DNA of 20,602 nt from a virus: positions 1-20,602 of IMG/VR virus record IMGVR_UViG_3300043773_000078. One strand, given 5' to 3'. The notes beneath the pieces were generated by a model that saw only the letters and a list, made by a program, of their open reading frames with translations, had not been told where the DNA came from and ran no database searches. Each line of letters opens with the position of its first letter. Position 1 is the stretch's first letter. The translations under genes were made by a program, and so were the position numbers. Below are positions 1 through 6,809 of the stretch, piece by piece.

Positions 1-1
1 T

Positions 2-358
2 CTCAAACGAGGAAGAGGAAGACCAAAGGGAAGCGTCAAGATGACCATACAGAGGTTTGCTGACAATCCACCCCTAGTACTACCTAAGACAGACCATCAA
101 CGTCTGAAGGAGCTTAAAGAGCTAATGATTAGGAGTGGAGGTAAGGATGTGGCTCAGAAGGTTATTGAGATAGCCCTTAATGATGAGCATCCTCACCAGT
201 TGGTAGCCCTGAAGATGTGTCTTGATAGGACTCTTCCTGTTTCTTTGTTTGAAAAGGATAAGTCTCAGAGAAGTGCTGTAACCATCAATATCACTGGCTT
301 GGGACAAGAACCAACCATTGTTGAGCAAGCAGAAGACGTAGAGGCTAAATATGGTTAA
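2..358 (+). CDS. Terminase small subunit-like protein, 5' end outside window
   Basis: The frame is open from base 2, so the gene probably begins before the window. An ATG at 41 would give 105 residues, but the in-frame codons upstream encode KRGRGRPKGSVK, an AT-hook-like motif of the kind seen at the N-terminus of DNA-binding phage proteins, which argues that 41 is internal. The rest is a small, mostly helical protein (KELKELMIRSGG, then a helix around ALKMCLDRTLPVSLFEK) ending in a short strand-rich tail (AVTINITGLG). This style of protein commonly sits just before the large terminase in aquatic podoviruses and is taken to be the DNA-recognition subunit of the packaging motor. The position two genes before the ATPase supports that. 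The role is inferred from position and resemblance, not from a diagnostic motif. The stop overlaps the next start by 8 bases. Confidence 0.7.
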   Translation, partial: LKRGRGRPKGSVKMTIQRFADNPPLVLPKTDHQRLKELKELMIRSGGKDVAQKVIEIALNDEHPHQLVALKMCLDRTLPVSLFEKDKSQRSAVTINITGLGQEPTIVEQAEDVEAKYG

Positions 359-524
359 TTGGATTCTTACTGTGAACAGACCTGAATACATGGAAAAGAG
401 TGAGTTGTTGGTTCCGAAGGATAAGTTGCCTGAGTTATTAGAAGCCATATTGAACAACAAGGATTGGTCTATTAGTGCTTCAATAACGATTAAACCCACA
501 GATATGGAGTACTTTGATGGCTGA
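351..524 (+). CDS. Hypothetical 57-aa protein between terminase genes
   Basis: A short open frame starts at ATG 351, inside the end of the small-terminase-like gene (8-base overlap), and stops at 522-524, inside the start of the large terminase (8-base overlap). It fills the only gap between the two packaging genes, and the paired overlaps are typical of translational coupling, so I regard it as a true gene. The product begins MVNWILTVNRPEYMEK and has a hydrophobic/aromatic N-terminus, a helix (KLPELLEAI) and a strand-like SISASITIK stretch. It has no cysteines, no membrane helix and no recognisable domain. It could be a packaging accessory protein, but nothing except location says so. Confidence 0.6.
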   Translation: MVNWILTVNRPEYMEKSELLVPKDKLPELLEAILNNKDWSISASITIKPTDMEYFDG

Positions 525-1776
525 TCTAAACTTTAGTCTCTTGCCCTGGCAACAAGAAGTTTTCAAAGATTCCACGAGGTTCAAGGTTGTGGCTGCTGGG
601 CGTAGGTGCGGTAAGAGTCGTATGGCGGCAGTTACCTTACTGATAGAAGGACTCAAGTGTCCACAAGGCTCTGCGGTTCTTTACGTGTCTCCCACTATGG
701 GACAATCAAGACAGATTATCTGGGACTTGTTGCTAGACCTTGGTAGAGAGGTTATTCAGAGCAGTCACGTAAACAACCTAGACATTACCCTGATAAACGG
801 AGCTAGGATATACGTCCGTGGTGCGGATAGACCTGATACGCTCCGTGGTGTCAGTCTGACCTATGCCGTACTAGACGAGGTTGCAGACATTAAACCCGAG
901 GCATGGGAACAGGTCATTCGAGCAAGTTTGTCTGATAAACGGGGTAGAGCACTCTTTATCGGCACTCCAAAAGGACGCAACTGGTTCTACGATACCTTCA
1001 AACTAGGTGAGAGCGAGGATGATCCTGATTGGAAGTCATGGCACTTCACCACTGCTGATAACCCCTTGATTGACCAAGCAGAGATAGATTCCGCTAAAAA
1101 GACCCTAAGTTCTTTCGCTTTCAAGCAAGAGTTTATGGCTTCTTTCACCAATGCGGGTTCTGATATTTTTAAGGAAGAGTGGATCAAATACGGGGTTAAA
1201 CCTGAACATGGAAGCTATTACATCGCTGTTGACCTTGCGGGATTCGAGGAAGTTGCCAAACAAGCCGCTAACGCAAAGAAGCGTCTAGATGAGTCTGCTA
1301 TCTCCATAGTTAAGGTTACAGACGATGGTAAGTGGTTTGTTGAGAAGATTGAACACGGACGTTGGGACATCCGAGAGACCGCCTCTAAGATACTGATAGC
1401 CATTCGGGACTACCGCCCTTTAAGTGTCGGGATAGAGAGGGGGGCGTTAAAGAACGCTGTTTTGCCGTATCTTAGTGACTTAATGCGTAAGAATAATACC
1501 TATGCCCACATCATAGATTTGACCCACGGGAATAGAAAAAAAGCGGATCGGATCATCTGGGCTTTACAAGGTAGGTTCGAGCATGGCAGAATTGTGTTAA
1601 ATTCGGAAGAAGATTGGGATGAGTTTGTAGACCAGTTAATCCTGTTCCCTGCTCAAGGAGTCCATGATGACTTGCCTGACTCCCTCAGTTACATTGACCA
1701 ACTGGCTGTTACATCTTACATGGAAGAAGATGATAGCGAGGAATGGCAACCAGTAGATATTATTAGTGGGGTATAA
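517..1776 (+). CDS. terL: Terminase large subunit (packaging ATPase/nuclease)
   Basis: This is the motor of DNA packaging: it hydrolyses ATP to pump DNA through the portal and cuts concatemers. I start it at ATG 517 (419 residues). A TTG at 514 is also in frame but less likely. The N-terminal ATPase shows Walker A at about residues 26-34 (AAGRRCGKS), Walker B with the catalytic glutamate at 116-121 (YAVLDE) and a coupling motif at 147-153 (FIGTPKG). The C-terminal RNase H-like nuclease shows acidic residues in YIAVDLAG (Asp239), VGIERG (Glu307) and HDDLPD (383-388). All hallmarks are intact and length is normal for the family (about 400-600). The start overlaps the preceding 57-codon gene, and the portal gene follows after 2 bases. 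The identification is secure from motifs. Confidence 0.96.
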   Translation: MADLNFSLLPWQQEVFKDSTRFKVVAAGRRCGKSRMAAVTLLIEGLKCPQGSAVLYVSPTMGQSRQIIWDLLLDLGREVIQSSHVNNLDITLINGARIYVRGADRPDTLRGVSLTYAVLDEVADIKPEAWEQVIRASLSDKRGRALFIGTPKGRNWFYDTFKLGESEDDPDWKSWHFTTADNPLIDQAEIDSAKKTLSSFAFKQEFMASFTNAGSDIFKEEWIKYGVKPEHGSYYIAVDLAGFEEVAKQAANAKKRLDESAISIVKVTDDGKWFVEKIEHGRWDIRETASKILIAIRDYRPLSVGIERGALKNAVLPYLSDLMRKNNTYAHIIDLTHGNRKKADRIIWALQGRFEHGRIVLNSEEDWDEFVDQLILFPAQGVHDDLPDSLSYIDQLAVTSYMEEDDSEEWQPVDIISGV

Positions 1777-1778
1777 GA

Positions 1779-3752
1779 ATGGAATTCCAAGAACCTAGTG
1801 ACTCAGACAAAGAGATAGTTAACTTTGTTGTCAACCATTGTGATAGATGGAGGGATTGGAGAGATGTCAATTGCCTTGATGATTGGCTAGAATACGAGCG
1901 CATCTTCAATGGTGAATGGGATGCCCAAGACAAAACCCGTGAATCCGAGCGTTCAAGAATCGTTACACCCGCTACCCAACAAGCCGTAGAGACACGCCAT
2001 GCTGAGATCATGGAAGCTATCTTCGGTCAGGGTGAGTTCTTTGACATTCAAGACGATATTCGTGATGTCAATGGTAGCCCTCTAGATGTTGCTGCCATCA
2101 AAGCACAACTGATGGAAGACTTTAAAGTAGACAAGATTCGCAAGTCTATTGACCAGATTGAGCTGTTGGCAGAAATCTATGGTACGGGCATCGGTGAGAT
2201 TGTTGTCAAAACAGAGAAAGTATTTGTCCCCGCTACTCAGGCAATACCTGGTCAAATGGGACAAGCCGCTATCGGAGTAGTAGAACAAGACCGCATTGCA
2301 GTCAAGATTGTTCCTGTTAACCCCCGTAACTTCCTGTTTGACCCCAATGGAACATCTATTGATGACTGTATGGGTGTTGCTATTGAGAAGTACGTCTCTA
2401 TTCACAAGGTCGTTAAAGGTCAAGAAGAAGGCATCTACCGCAAGGTAAAGGTCGGTACTGACTCGATGGACACAGACTTAGAGCCTACACAAGAAGTCTC
2501 CCAGTACGAAGACGATAAAGTTAAACTTTTGACTTACTATGGTTTAGTTCCCCGTGAGTATCTTGAAGAACTAGAGAATGAAGAAAATGGCGAAGTGGAA
2601 GACTTATTCCCTGAAGACAGTATTCAGGATGAGTATTCCGATCTGGTCGAGGCTATTGTCGTTATCGCCAATGATGGTGTTCTTCTGAAAGCAGAAAAGA
2701 ACCCATACATGATGAAAGACCGCCCAATTCTTGCTTATCAGGACGATACAGTTCCTAATCGCTTGTTGGGTCGTGGCACTGTTGAGAAGGCTTACAACTC
2801 ACAAAAAGCCATAGATGCCCAAGTTCGTTCACACTTAGATTCACTAGCCCTCACAACTAGCCCAATGATGGCTATGGATGCTACCCGCCTACCAAGGGGT
2901 GCTAAGTTTGAAGTAAAGCCAGGTAAAGCAATCCTGACAAACGGCAATCCCAATGAGATTTTATTCCCGTTCAAGTTCGGCAATACTGATGGTTCTAACC
3001 TGACTACTGCCAAAGAGTTTGAGCGTATGCTTTTGATGGCAACAGGCACTCTTGACTCTCAGGGAATGGTTACTGCTGTCTCCAGAGATGCGGGTCAGGG
3101 TGGTATTTCGATGGCTACTGCCTCGATTATCAAGAAATACAAGCGTACCTTGGTGAACTTCCAAGAGGATTTCATGATCCCCTTCATTACCAAAGCCGCC
3201 TATCGCTATATGCAGTTCGATCCAGAGCGTTACCCTACTGTGGACATGAAGTTCATTCCCACGGCAGCGCTTGGTATCATCGCTAGAGAGCATGAGCAAC
3301 AACAGTTCATTGCGCTACTCCAGACTCTTGGCCCGAATACTCCTGTTTTGCCTATCATTTTGAAGGGCATCATGGCTAATTCTTCTCTGTCAAACAGATT
3401 TGAGTTGATTGAGATGCTAGACAAGATGTCTCAAGTTGATCCACAGGCTCAACAAGCGGCTCAGATGCAACAACAAATGGCTATGCAACTGGCTCAAGCA
3501 CAGATTGCTGTCCAAACTACGCAAGCAGAGCAGAACAAGGCTGAAGCGCAAAAGTTATTGACTGAAGCGCAATTGATGCCTATTGAGTTGCAAGCAAAGA
3601 GCATGGCGGCTAATACCAAGAACCTCCCAACTGATGACGCTTTAGCTTCACGAGAGTTTGATAAGCGTGTCAAAGTTGCTGAATTAATGCTTAAAGAAGC
3701 TGATATTCAGAACAAGGCTAAGATTGTTGAAAAACAGATGACTAGACAATGA
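1779..3752 (+). CDS. Portal protein (podovirus type)
   Basis: The 657-residue product directly follows the large terminase, the usual place for the dodecameric portal through which DNA enters and leaves the head. The N-terminus is rich in Trp and acidic residues (CDRWRDWRDVNCLDDWLEYE, 21-40), followed by a conserved-looking RSRIVTPATQQAVETRHAEI stretch near 58-77, YGTGIGEIVVKTEK near 134-147 and NPRNFLFDP near 181-189. A central part carries LLGRGTVEKAYNSQKAIDAQ. The last roughly 110 residues are Gln/Ala-rich and predicted helical (QAQQAAQMQQQMAMQLAQAQ), like the long helical barrel seen in P22-type portals. Length fits large podovirus portals (600-730). There is little Shine-Dalgarno signal beyond GGGG/AAGA before the start, so coupling to the terminase stop is plausible. 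Its stop overlaps the next start by ATGA. Confidence 0.9.
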   Translation: MEFQEPSDSDKEIVNFVVNHCDRWRDWRDVNCLDDWLEYERIFNGEWDAQDKTRESERSRIVTPATQQAVETRHAEIMEAIFGQGEFFDIQDDIRDVNGSPLDVAAIKAQLMEDFKVDKIRKSIDQIELLAEIYGTGIGEIVVKTEKVFVPATQAIPGQMGQAAIGVVEQDRIAVKIVPVNPRNFLFDPNGTSIDDCMGVAIEKYVSIHKVVKGQEEGIYRKVKVGTDSMDTDLEPTQEVSQYEDDKVKLLTYYGLVPREYLEELENEENGEVEDLFPEDSIQDEYSDLVEAIVVIANDGVLLKAEKNPYMMKDRPILAYQDDTVPNRLLGRGTVEKAYNSQKAIDAQVRSHLDSLALTTSPMMAMDATRLPRGAKFEVKPGKAILTNGNPNEILFPFKFGNTDGSNLTTAKEFERMLLMATGTLDSQGMVTAVSRDAGQGGISMATASIIKKYKRTLVNFQEDFMIPFITKAAYRYMQFDPERYPTVDMKFIPTAALGIIAREHEQQQFIALLQTLGPNTPVLPIILKGIMANSSLSNRFELIEMLDKMSQVDPQAQQAAQMQQQMAMQLAQAQIAVQTTQAEQNKAEAQKLLTEAQLMPIELQAKSMAANTKNLPTDDALASREFDKRVKVAELMLKEADIQNKAKIVEKQMTRQ

Positions 3753-3988
3753 ATCCAGAACTTCAGAAGTACTACGAAGAGCGTTTTTCCATGATGTCCA
3801 CTCAAGGGTGGATAGATTTAATGGAAGATGTTGACAAAATAATAGAGCCTTTGAATAATATCTCAACAATTGCAGACGAAAAAAGTCTACAATTCAGAAA
3901 AGGCGAGTATTCAATACTAATTTGGCTGAAGAACTTAAAACAAGTCAGCGAAAGAGCATTTGAGGACTTAAATGAGAAGAATGTATGA
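3749..3988 (+). CDS. Conserved phage protein of unknown function (79 aa)
   Basis: It starts in the ATGA that ends the portal gene, so it is probably translated by coupled re-initiation. The product is acidic and helical (MNPELQKYYEERFSMMSTQG, then WIDLMEDVDKIIEPLNN, then WLKNLKQVSERAFEDL), with no cysteines and no membrane segment. Small proteins of this style recur beside podovirus portal genes. I know of no assigned role. Position between portal and scaffold suggests a virion-assembly or packaging accessory. It overlaps the next gene by 17 bases. Confidence 0.8.
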   Translation: MNPELQKYYEERFSMMSTQGWIDLMEDVDKIIEPLNNISTIADEKSLQFRKGEYSILIWLKNLKQVSERAFEDLNEKNV

Positions 3989-4199
3989 ATTTGCCTGTAT
4001 AAACGGGCATAAGACAGAGAGATTTGTTGATTATGAGTTAACAAGTCTTGTGTGTGATTGTGGTGAGGAGACTCATCGCATTTTATCTGCACCAGCTTTT
4101 AAGCTAGAAGGGTGGTCTGGGACATTTCCATCAGCGCATGGAAGGTTCGAGAAAAGTCACTTGGATAGATTAAAGGCCGAGCAGAAACTCAACTCATAA
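3972..4199 (+). CDS. FmdB-like zinc-ribbon miniprotein (75 aa)
   Basis: The N-terminus reads MRRMYEFACINGHKTERF and is followed by LVCDCGEETHRIL. Cys9, His13, Cys28 and Cys30 can form one metal site, an atypical CxxxH/CxC arrangement of the FmdB-type zinc ribbon, a fold found in small phage and bacterial proteins. The C-terminal part (LEGWSGTFPSAHGRFEKSHL) is polar and probably extended. ATG 3972 has GAGGA five bases upstream and ATG 3981 (residue 4) has GAGAAG, so either could be the start; the protein core is unchanged. It lies between portal and scaffold. A DNA-, RNA- or protein-binding function is possible but unproven. Confidence 0.8.
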   Translation: MRRMYEFACINGHKTERFVDYELTSLVCDCGEETHRILSAPAFKLEGWSGTFPSAHGRFEKSHLDRLKAEQKLNS

Positions 4200-4217
4200 G
4201 CAATTATGCCGAGTTGA
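4189..4217 (+). other. RNA hairpin with GCAA tetraloop at gene junction
   Basis: TCAACTC (4189-4195) pairs with GAGTTGA (4211-4217), and inside it ATAA (4196-4199) pairs with TTAT (4204-4207) around a GCAA loop, leaving GCC (4208-4210) as a bulge. The structure overlaps the stop codon of the zinc-ribbon gene and sits about 40 bases before the scaffold start. No U-run follows, so it is not a classical terminator. It could be an mRNA processing or stability element, or chance. Confidence 0.4.
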
Positions 4218-4256
4218 ATCTCCTACAACCGATTGACGGCAGGAAAAGGAAAAAGT

Positions 4257-4997
4257 ATGTTGATTGATGATGACAAAGAAGAGTTGGGTGAGTTAGAGAT
4301 TGAGCAGCAGAAGATCGAGCAAAAGCCTGAACTTCCTGAGAAATACAGGGATAAAAGTTTAGACGACATTGTGAGGATGCACCAAGAGGCTGAAAAGCTA
4401 ATTGGAAAGCAAGCACAAGAGGTAGGCGAGGTCAGAAAGTTAGCCGATGAACTTATCAAACAGAACCTTGGTTCACGACAACAGACTAGACAGGAAGAGC
4501 CTGAAGTAGATTTCTTTGAGAATCCACAGAAGGCAGTTCAAAGGACTGTTGATAATCACCCAGACATCCTAGCGGCACGACAAGTTACGTTAGAAATGAA
4601 AAGGTCACAGATTCAGCAAAGGTTAGCGCAAGAACATCCCGACTTTGGAGACATCGCCAAAGATCAGGACTTTGCAAATTGGGTTAAATCTAGCCCTATT
4701 CGCATTAAGATTTTTGAGCAAGCCGATTCTGGATATGATTTCGACTCAGCCAATGAATTGCTATCTACCTATAAACAGCTACGTTCTGTTAAACAGAAGC
4801 AAACGAGTGATGATGGCGAGGTAACTCGCAAGCAGAACTTAAAGGCAGTAGGTGTTGATATAGGTGGTTCTGGTGAATCATCAAAGAAGGTATACAGAAG
4901 GGCTGACCTTATTCGGCTCAAAATGCAAGACCCAACTAGATATGATGCTTTAAGTGATGAAATCATGCAAGCCTATCAAGAGGGTCGGGTTCGTTAA
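4257..4997 (+). CDS. Capsid scaffolding protein
   Basis: The 246-residue product is hydrophilic and charged, lies immediately before the major capsid gene and has the character of phage scaffolding proteins, which guide shell assembly and then leave. The N-terminal third is acidic (DDDKEELGELEIEQQKIEQ), then a long predicted helix follows (DIVRMHQEAEKLIGKQAQEV), then a variable middle with FFENPQKAVQRTVDNHPDI. The C-terminal end is a basic helical segment (RRADLIRLKMQDPTRYDAL) of the sort that binds coat protein in P22-like systems. I chose ATG 4257 because GGAAAAGGA lies just upstream; the longer TTG-started form at 4233 has no such signal. No protease motif is visible, so it is not a protease-scaffold fusion. 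Confidence 0.87.
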   Translation: MLIDDDKEELGELEIEQQKIEQKPELPEKYRDKSLDDIVRMHQEAEKLIGKQAQEVGEVRKLADELIKQNLGSRQQTRQEEPEVDFFENPQKAVQRTVDNHPDILAARQVTLEMKRSQIQQRLAQEHPDFGDIAKDQDFANWVKSSPIRIKIFEQADSGYDFDSANELLSTYKQLRSVKQKQTSDDGEVTRKQNLKAVGVDIGGSGESSKKVYRRADLIRLKMQDPTRYDALSDEIMQAYQEGRVR

Positions 4998-5002
4998 ACT
5001 TT

Positions 5003-5021
5003 AGGAGATTTAATTATGGCA
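5003..5021 (+). promoter_or_regulatory. Strong RBS/leader of capsid gene (copy 1)
   Basis: AGGAGATTTAATTATGGCA holds a full AGGAG Shine-Dalgarno 8 bases before the capsid ATG, with an A/T-only spacer. The identical 19 bases recur at 6036-6054 before the next gene. The signal is far stronger than those of most genes in the window, as expected for the most abundant virion protein. Confidence 0.8.
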
Positions 5022-5990
5022 TATCCAACACCAGCGGTTACAGTAACAACCGCAGAAAAATTCATCCCAGAAATCTGGTCAGATGAAATCGTAGCCGCAT
5101 ACAAGAAAAACCTTGTATTGGCTAACATCGTAATGAAGATGAACTTCAAGGGCAAGAAAGGTGACACTGTTCACATTCCCGCCCCTACCCGTGGTTCAGC
5201 TTCAGCAAAAGCGGCATCTACTGCCGTTACTCTGATTGCCGATACTGAGACAGAAGTTTTGGTTAACATTAACAAGCACTTTGAGTACTCACGTTTCATC
5301 GAGGACATCGTTGAAGCACAAGCCTTGAATAGCTTGCGCCAGTTCTACACTGCTGATGCGGGCTATGCGCTTGCCAAGCAAGTAGACACTAGCTTGATCC
5401 AGTTGGGTCGTGTTGCTAATGGTGGCTCTACAGGCGCACGTTACGGCTCTGCCTTCATTGGTGGTGACGGCACAACCGCTTTTGACTACACAGCTAACAC
5501 CAATACTGGTAATGCTTCTGCTCTGACTGATGCGGCTATTCGTCGTACTATTCAGCGTTTGGATGACAATGACACTCCTATGGATGGTCGCTTCTTTGTT
5601 ATTCCTCCTTCAAGCCGTAATACGTTGATGGGTCTTTCCCGTTACACAGAACAGGCTTTTGTGGGCAATGGCAATGCAATCCGCACTGGTGAAATCGGCA
5701 ACCTATATGGTATCCCCGTGTTCACATCTAGCAATGCTGACTCTGCATCTGCAACTGCTGCTTTCCCAACAAGCGGTTCTGCTATTGCCCGTGTCTGTTT
5801 GATGGGTCACAAGGACGCTATGGTTTTGGTTGAGCAAGTGGGCATCCGTTCACAAACTCAGTACAAACAAGACTACTTGGCTACTTTGTTCACATCTGAC
5901 ACGCTGTATGGTGTTTCCGCACTTCGTTCAGCCGCCACAACTGGTGAGGCTTTGTCTTCTTCCATGTTTGCCTTGGTTGTTCCTTCTTGA
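5016..5990 (+). CDS. Major capsid protein (HK97-fold type)
   Basis: The 324-residue product follows the scaffold and has the best ribosome-binding site in the window. The N-terminus (EKFIPEIWSDEIVAAYKKNL) resembles the N-arm and spine of coat proteins in which a free scaffold protein is used. It is followed by KGDTVHIPAPTRG (E-loop/P-domain style), then an axial-domain-like region with DGRFFVIPPSSRNTLMGL, and a C-terminal part with ARVCLMGHKDAMVLVEQVGI and DTLYGVSALR. This order of elements is typical of tailed-phage coat proteins around 320-350 residues. The family call rests on these features and on context, and an exact Pfam family is not assigned. A strong intrinsic terminator lies 12 bases past the stop. 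Confidence 0.93.
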   Translation: MAYPTPAVTVTTAEKFIPEIWSDEIVAAYKKNLVLANIVMKMNFKGKKGDTVHIPAPTRGSASAKAASTAVTLIADTETEVLVNINKHFEYSRFIEDIVEAQALNSLRQFYTADAGYALAKQVDTSLIQLGRVANGGSTGARYGSAFIGGDGTTAFDYTANTNTGNASALTDAAIRRTIQRLDDNDTPMDGRFFVIPPSSRNTLMGLSRYTEQAFVGNGNAIRTGEIGNLYGIPVFTSSNADSASATAAFPTSGSAIARVCLMGHKDAMVLVEQVGIRSQTQYKQDYLATLFTSDTLYGVSALRSAATTGEALSSSMFALVVPS

Positions 5991-6001
5991 TAACAACCTT
6001 T

Positions 6002-6029
6002 CCCCTCGCCTTCGGGTGGGGGGTTTTTT
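6002..6029 (+). terminator. Intrinsic terminator after major capsid gene
   Basis: CCCCTCGCC (6002-6010) pairs over all nine positions, two as G-U, with GGTGGGGGG (6015-6023) around the very stable UUCG tetraloop closed by C-G, and is followed directly by six T (6024-6029). It probably ends or attenuates most capsid transcripts and protects their 3' ends. Genes downstream must be reached by read-through or by a promoter I cannot see. Confidence 0.93.
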
Positions 6030-6035
6030 ACATTA

Positions 6036-6054
6036 AGGAGATTTAATTATGGCA
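6036..6054 (+). promoter_or_regulatory. Strong RBS/leader of decoration gene (copy 2)
   Basis: This is the same 19 bases as at 5003-5021, covering Shine-Dalgarno, A/T spacer, ATG and the first GCA codon-like bases. It begins only seven bases after the terminator U-run, too short a space for a separate promoter. Confidence 0.75.
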
Positions 6055-6372
6055 GCAGCAACAGCAGTTACTTCCCGTAGGGGAAATGACCAATTCCGTG
6101 GTTTGTTTTCAGACACTTGGGAAGTTTCTTGTACCCTCGATAGCGCATCAGTACTTACTACTGCAACCGCTACGGATACAGTGACAGTTCCAGGCGTTGC
6201 TTTGGGCGACATGGTTATCGGTATGTCTGTTGGCGTTTCTGAGGCAGGTTTGGTTCGTAGAGCCTATGTTTCAGCCGCTAATACAGTTACTATCGCAACC
6301 TACAATCCTACAGCAGGTACTGTAGACTTGGCATCAACTACATTGACCTTAATCATTGGTCGTGCAGTTTAA
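6049..6372 (+). CDS. Probable capsid decoration/head protein (107 aa)
   Basis: The product is small, nearly free of long helices and rich in Thr, Val and Ala. Its C-terminal half reads ALGDMVIGMSVGVSEAGLVR then VSAANTVTIATYNPTAG then TLTLIIGRAV, a beta-strand pattern shared with many short phage head-decoration or fibre-associated domains. The position directly after the major capsid gene and the identical strong leader suggest a protein made in large amounts on the virion surface. It stands alone between two strong terminators. I infer decoration or cement function; a head-completion role is the alternative. It has no signal peptide or cysteine pair of note. Confidence 0.8.
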   Translation: MAAATAVTSRRGNDQFRGLFSDTWEVSCTLDSASVLTTATATDTVTVPGVALGDMVIGMSVGVSEAGLVRRAYVSAANTVTIATYNPTAGTVDLASTTLTLIIGRAV

Positions 6373-6374
6373 TT

Positions 6375-6401
6375 AAAGGGGGCTAATACCCCCCTTTTTT
6401 T
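6375..6401 (+). terminator. Intrinsic terminator after decoration gene
   Basis: AAAGGGGG (6375-6382) pairs with CCCCCTTT (6390-6397) around a seven-base loop, and the T-run continues to 6401. The run of A before the stem would make it partly active in the opposite direction too. It lies three bases after the decoration-gene stop and ten before the next start. Confidence 0.9.
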
Positions 6402-6410
6402 GGAGTCCTT

Positions 6411-6605
6411 ATGGCTACTTTTCGTTGTTTACAGTCGGGAAACACAGTAACTTTCACCTATCAGCATGATATTGATAGCATGAAAGGTCACGAAGGATAC
6501 GTCAGAATTGATGAAGTTAAAGAAGAAACTTCTGAAAAGCAAATAGTCTTGCAACCTCCAGTACCTGTTAAGAAGATGGGTCGTCCAAGGAAATCAAATG
6601 TCTGA
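6411..6605 (+). CDS. Small protein with C-terminal GRPRK basic motif
   Basis: This 64-residue product starts after the second terminator, with GGAG (6402-6405) upstream. The N-terminal part is beta-like (FRCLQSGNTVTFTYQHDIDS, then GHEGYVRIDE). The C-terminus ends KKMGRPRKSNV, an AT-hook-like minor-groove-binding sequence. One cysteine is present, so a zinc site is unlikely. Proteins of this form are common in podovirus head regions, with no role that I can state. A DNA-contacting virion or packaging protein is possible. It overlaps the next gene by 8 bases. Confidence 0.75.
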   Translation: MATFRCLQSGNTVTFTYQHDIDSMKGHEGYVRIDEVKEETSEKQIVLQPPVPVKKMGRPRKSNV

Positions 6606-6801
6606 GATTGATCCAAGAGAATTCGGTAAGTTAGAAGCCCAAGTTGAGGCTTTACAAGCAGAAGTCCATGCACTTCGCCAAGATATTAAAACGCTTTTAG
6701 AAATGGCTAACAAATCTAAAGGTGGATTTTTCGTTGGAATGGCAATCGCCTCTGTTATTGGCGGTGTCATTTCTTTTGTTGCAACCAAGCTAGTTCGATA
6801 A
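6598..6801 (+). CDS. Coiled-coil plus membrane-helix protein, holin candidate
   Basis: The 67-residue product has an N-terminal heptad-like helix (EFGKLEAQVEALQAEVHALR, about 8-27) continuing to about residue 38, a GG hinge (SKGGFF) and one membrane helix from about 43 to 63 (VGMAIASVIGGVISFVATKL), ending in a positive residue. This layout matches a widespread class of small phage proteins, XhlA-like, often annotated as holin or lysis-associated. No endolysin is visible in the window, and it sits in a head-protein neighbourhood, so a lysis role is only a possibility. The start lies in ATGTCTGA, overlapping the previous stop. Confidence 0.8.
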   Translation: MSEIDPREFGKLEAQVEALQAEVHALRQDIKTLLEMANKSKGGFFVGMAIASVIGGVISFVATKLVR

Positions 6802-6809
6802 GGATTTAT

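Noticed and set aside
1-44. A different upstream frame ending TGA at 42-44 (acidic SNEEEEDQREASR tail) that would overlap ATG 41 by ATGA
   Set aside because: It fits the overlap style, but the frame continuous with the terminase gene carries an AT-hook, which is a stronger signal. Both cannot be judged without upstream sequence.
122-499. Antisense 125-codon frame near the terminase genes
   Set aside because: Opposite coding genes with tight sense overlaps, no ribosome-binding site and no recognisable product.
4233-4256. Longer TTG-started form of the scaffold gene
   Set aside because: ATG 4257 has a proper GGAAAAGGA upstream; the added eight residues have no support.
5830-6036. A + strand 68-codon frame across the capsid gene end
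   Set aside because: It overlaps the capsid C-terminus out of frame and runs through the terminator hairpin.
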